Shown piece after piece: positions 60,891 through 64,000 of a DNA stretch of 64,000 nt. Under the pieces are notes generated by a model, which was given only the letters and a program-made list of their open reading frames with translations, was not told where the DNA came from and made no database searches. Within the stretch, counting starts at the first letter, position 1. Each line of letters begins with the position of its first letter. A program made the position numbers and the translations under genes. This DNA comes from Delphinapterus leucas (lineage: Eukaryota > Chordata > Mammalia > Artiodactyla > Monodontidae), in assembly GCF_002288925.2 (NCBI RefSeq), contig NW_022098031.1, positions 196,741 through 260,740 on the forward strand, in the 5' to 3' direction.

Positions 60891-61089
60891 AATATTAGTA
60901 AACCTTCAAGACACTTTGGATTTAGGATCCATGTACAGTAGCCAGGGTAGTTTTTACTATTTTATTTTAAAGTTGAGTGAATGGAGTCTTAAAAAGAATA
61001 ATGCACAGGACATTTGGCTAAGAATTGGAAAAAGCCATACCTGCAACCCAAGTCTCTGGACAACCTGACTGGTGTTGTCCTAGTCCACA

Positions 61090-61490
61090 ATATCCTATTA
61101 ATTCATTCATTTATAAATATATATTTTTTCTATCCTTGAGTTCACTGATCCTTTCCTTTGTGATTTTCATTCTGCTGTCGAACCAATTTAGTGAGTTTTT
61201 ATTTTCATTATCATATTTTTCAGTTCTAAAATTTCCATTTGTTTTTTTCTTTACATCTTTTATTTCTTCGCTGAGTCTTTCTATTTAATTGAGGCTTTTT
61301 AAAAAATGTTTCAAATGTGTTCGTAGTTGCTCGTTTAAGCATTTTTTTATGATGGCTGCTTTAAAAATCCTTGTCTGATAATTCCAGTCTCTGTCACCTC
61401 AGTGTTAGCATCTACTGATTGCTTTTCTCATTCAAGTTGATATTTTCCTGGTTCTTGGTATGACAAGTGATTTTTGTTTGTATCCTGGAC
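61090..61490 (-). repeat. Old L1 ORF1 start remnant, second copy
   Basis: The plus strand (cttgagttcactgatccttt, cagttctaaaatttccattt, gctgctttaaaaatccttgt, cacctcagtgttagcatcta) is homologous to 16000-16350, the ORF1 region of the other L1. Here the coding frame is broken. Confidence 0.65.
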
Positions 61491-62310
61491 ATTATAGGTA
61501 TTTTATTAGGAGATTCTGGAGCTTATTTAAAGATCGTATTTAAATCTTCTGTTTTATCAGGCCTCCTCTGATACTGGGTCAGTGGGGGAGGGAGACAACT
61601 CATTACCACCAGGTTCAGGTGTAAGTTCCAGCTCCCCATTAGGCCTCCACTGACGCTCATGAGAGTAAGGGGTACCTCATTACTGCTGAGCTAGGGTAAA
61701 AGTTCAGGATCCCACTAGGCTTCCATTACATCATCCTGGCTGATAGTGGGGAATGGCACCTCATTTTGACTCCCCACATGGACTCCACTGACAATGCCAG
61801 GGGCAAGATCCTTCTTACCTCTTTATCTTAGCCATAATGAAAGTTCCAATTCCTGATATAACTTTCTCTAACACCACCAGGGGAGGTGGCGATGTTTAGG
61901 ACACCTTGTCACAGCCTGGTAAGAGTAGAAGTCTAGGCTCTCTATCACCTTTTCACTGGTGAAGATGGGATGGGAGCCACAGAGCTTTCCATAGTGTTTG
62001 ACTGTATTAGGGAAGTTACTGGCCAAAAATGTCCTGTCTTGGCAGGCTGTCCCTCCCCACCCCACCCCTTTTATCTTTGGGGGGAAAGGTCCAAAGAAGT
62101 TTTTGTTGGAACTTTTTTTCTGCACCCATTGGTGTTTCTAGGTTGCCACCTTCTCCAGCACTCAGTATAGGATATATAAGACAAGAAAGAAAGCCCAAGG
62201 AACTCAGTGCCATGTCATTTCTCATGTCCCAAAGTTCCTAGATGATTTGGTTTCTTCTCTCCTCCTTTCAGAGTCTTCTTATGTGTATTTTATATATAAT
62301 GTCCTATGTT
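61490..62310 (-). repeat. Old L1 5' UTR with degenerate monomers, second copy
   Basis: Homologous to 16350-17400. Recurring units contain ggcctccactgacgctcatg, gggtacctcattactgctga, ggactccactgacaatgcca and similar. The block ends in ggtttcttctctcctccttt, parallel to the 17250-17310 region of the first copy. Confidence 0.65.
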
Positions 62311-62451
62311 TTTAGCTATATTTAGCATGATGAATAGGAAAAAGTGCATTTTGTCCAACTTGTCCCGAAAGTTTCTAAGTAATATTTATTGATCCCTTAT
62401 TCTAGACCAATATTTCATGTCTATGAAATCATCTAATCAAAAAACAACCCT

Positions 62452-62726
62452 AGGAACACTTGTGCACTGTTGATGGGAATGTAAATTGGTGCAGCCACTA
62501 TGGAAAACAGTATGGAGGTTCCTCAAAAACTTAAAAACAGAACTACCATAAAATCCAGCAATTCCATTTCTGGGTGTTTACCTGAAGAAAATAAAAACAT
62601 TAATTCAAAATGATATATGCACGCTTATGTTCACTGCAGCATTATTTACAATAGTCAAAATGCAGAAGCAACCTAAATGTCCATCAATAGATGTGTTGAG
62701 TTGATCAAGAAGATATATATACATAT

Positions 62727-62774
<48 letters not shown>

Positions 62775-63246
62775 GAATATTACTCAACCATAAAAAAGAA
62801 TGAAATTGTGCTATTGGACGTAGAGGGTATTATGCTAAGTGAAATACATCAAAGAAAGACAAATACCATATATTCTCACTTATATATGGAATATAAAAAA
62901 ACAAAACAAATTAACAAACAAAACAAAAGAGAAAGAGACATACAGATACAGGGAACAAATCGGTAGTTGCCAGAGGGGAGGTGGATAGGGGTTTGGGCAA
63001 AATATGTGAAGGGGAATTAAGAGATACAAACTTCCAGTTATAGAATAAGTAAGTCACAGGGATGTAGTATACTACATAAGGATGTAATATAGTCAATAAT
63101 ACTGCAGTAATTTTGTATGGAGCCAGACAGTTACTAGACTTATCATGATGATCATTTGATAATGTATTTTATTGTCAGATCACTCTGTTGTACAGCTGAA
63201 AAATAACACAATATCGTACATCAACTGTACTTCAACTTTAAAAAAA
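62452..63246 (+). mobile_element. L1 3' end (ORF2 C-terminus remnant and 3' UTR), nested in MIR
   Basis: Forward L1: ctgttgatgggaatgtaaat, caattccatttctgggtgtt, gcattatttacaatagtcaa, acctaaatgtccatcaatag, ggaatattactcaaccataa, gttgccagaggggaggtgga, and terminal catcaactgtacttcaactt plus A tail. A CA microsatellite has grown inside it. Imperfect target duplication at aaaaacaaccct / aaaaactacct. Confidence 0.9.
62729..62772. repeat. (CA)n microsatellite inside an L1
   Basis: About 22 uninterrupted CA units, seeded at the L1 site that normally reads tatatacacaatggaatatt. Likely polymorphic. Confidence 0.95.
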
Positions 63247-64000
63247 ACTACCTATGAGGTAGGTACTATTGTAAACCCCATTTTATGTATGAGGAAACTC
63301 ATCTGACAGCAACTTGCTAAAGGCAGCGTATTACGGAACCAACCCCACAAACATCAAACAGCAGTAACTCTACAGGCAATACTCAAAGAACTTCAGATTT
63401 TCTTTCCAATTATTTGCAAATTTTGGGTGGTTTAATATTTAAATTACTTGTACCCTAGCATTTTCTTTTTGAAGGATGCCCTTAAAGAAACTTAAAGAAT
63501 TTTAAGGGTGCCCTTTGGGACAGACAGGAAGGAAATTCAAGCAGAGGGAAAGGCCTGCAAGCAGTGTTAAGCAAGAACTGTTGGAGAAAGTAACACATTG
63601 GCATGGCTCCAGAAATGGTTATAGGTAATGAATATACTGCTATAAACTGGCTAAATTTAAGGACTGGTTTACTGCGGATGACTGGACCAAGTGACCTGCA
63701 AAGGGCCTCCTGGCTCAAAGATTTGATTTTTCTACTATGAGAAGATTCTTATTTCATTTAAAATCAAATCATTTCAGTAAAGGTCAACTGAATGCCTTCT
63801 ATGTGCTGTCTCTTCAGTACCCCTTCTAAATTTATGAGAAGGTTTTAAATGGTTTGTCTCCCCAGATTATTAAAATAACTAATGCTCACTGCAGAAAACT
63901 GAGAAAATATACTTTGGAGTATTTTATATTTTCTATATGTAAATATTCTGCCTCTATGTTTAAGAGTACATTATGAGTTTTTTCCAATGATCTGAACAAC

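Larger units (their letters stand above)
62385..63345 (-). repeat. MIR SINE split by an L1 insertion
   Basis: 62385-62451 (tatttattgatcccttattc, gaaatcatctaatcaaaaaa) and 63247-63345 (ctatgaggtaggtactattg, catctgacagcaacttgcta) are the two sides of one reverse-oriented MIR. An L1 interrupts it at the caaccctatgaggtaggtac site. Confidence 0.75.
1..64000 (-). other. ACSS3: ACSS3 gene locus, internal part (exons 2-7 and introns)
   Basis: Six exons on the minus strand together encode a continuous 262-codon stretch of acyl-CoA synthetase short-chain family member 3. This enzyme of the mitochondrial matrix activates short-chain acids, preferentially propionate, to acyl-CoA using ATP and CoA. The exons are collinear, all have AG/GT splice borders, and none contains a stop or frameshift. 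No exon 1, promoter CpG island or exon 8 was seen, so introns 1 and 7 appear to run off the two window ends. Exon numbers are inferred from the order in the remembered human protein of about 690 residues. The family call is very secure. Choosing ACSS3 over ACSS1/2 rests on the characteristic segments EGMLNICYNAIDRHIENGKG and GGYAVMLNWSMSSIYGL. Confidence 0.93.
57319..64000 (-). other. ACSS3: ACSS3 intron 1 (5' part missing)
   Basis: From the exon 2 acceptor to the window end no exon with a mitochondrial leader or a CpG-island promoter was found. The only CpG-rich patch (58850-59040) is a transposon. Repeats are listed separately. 57820-58530, 59175-59480 and 63350-64000 hold AT-rich sequence that I cannot assign. 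Confidence 0.8.

Noticed and set aside
1..64000. CRISPR arrays, operons, phage or defence systems
   Set aside because: The tandem repeats are microsatellites or transposons. Splice-bounded exons and mammalian retroelements make this a vertebrate chromosome.

Overview
This window is vertebrate nuclear DNA, and the repeats point to a whale or dolphin. It holds at least ten near-identical ~200-bp tRNA-derived SINEs of the CHR family, the abundant cetacean form, most with intact 11-15-bp target-site duplications. Around them are artiodactyl-type L1 3' ends, MIR, L2, MaLR-like LTRs and hAT-Charlie transposons. The DNA is AT-rich. No bacterial, phage, CRISPR or operon-type feature is present.

The only protein-coding gene I can support is ACSS3, a mitochondrial short-chain (propionate-preferring) acyl-CoA synthetase, transcribed from the minus strand. 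Six consecutive internal exons are present. In transcription order they are 57318-57174, 41053-40865, 36921-36787, 30521-30381, 21117-21037 and 20956-20861. By comparison with the remembered human protein these are exons 2 to 7. Every exon has AG/GT borders, and all five joins between them fall between codons. Together they encode 262 uninterrupted codons, from the N-terminal ACS domain to just past the A4 region, and include the AMP-binding P-loop. Exon 1 (mitochondrial leader, promoter) and exon 8 onward were not found, so both flanks of the window are probably intron and the whole window lies inside ACSS3.

Layout: 1-20860, start of intron 7, with repeats only. 20861-21117, exons 7 and 6 separated by an 80-bp intron. 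21118-30380, intron 5, with a recent 108-bp tandem duplication close to exon 6. 30381-30521, exon 5. 30522-36786, intron 4, with an inverted (twin-primed) L1. 36787-36921, exon 4. 36922-40864, intron 3. 40865-41053, exon 3. 41054-57173, the long intron 2. 57174-57318, exon 2. 57319-64000, intron 1, with a CpG-rich hAT element inside an old LTR and an old L1 5' region.

I found no undescribed biological system. The observations worth a second look are structural: the tandem duplication beside exon 6, the L1 5' inversions, nested insertions with perfect target duplications, L1 5' regions with degenerate repeat monomers, and a 52-bp alternating purine-pyrimidine tract near exon 2. Repeat subfamily names are from memory and need RepeatMasker confirmation.
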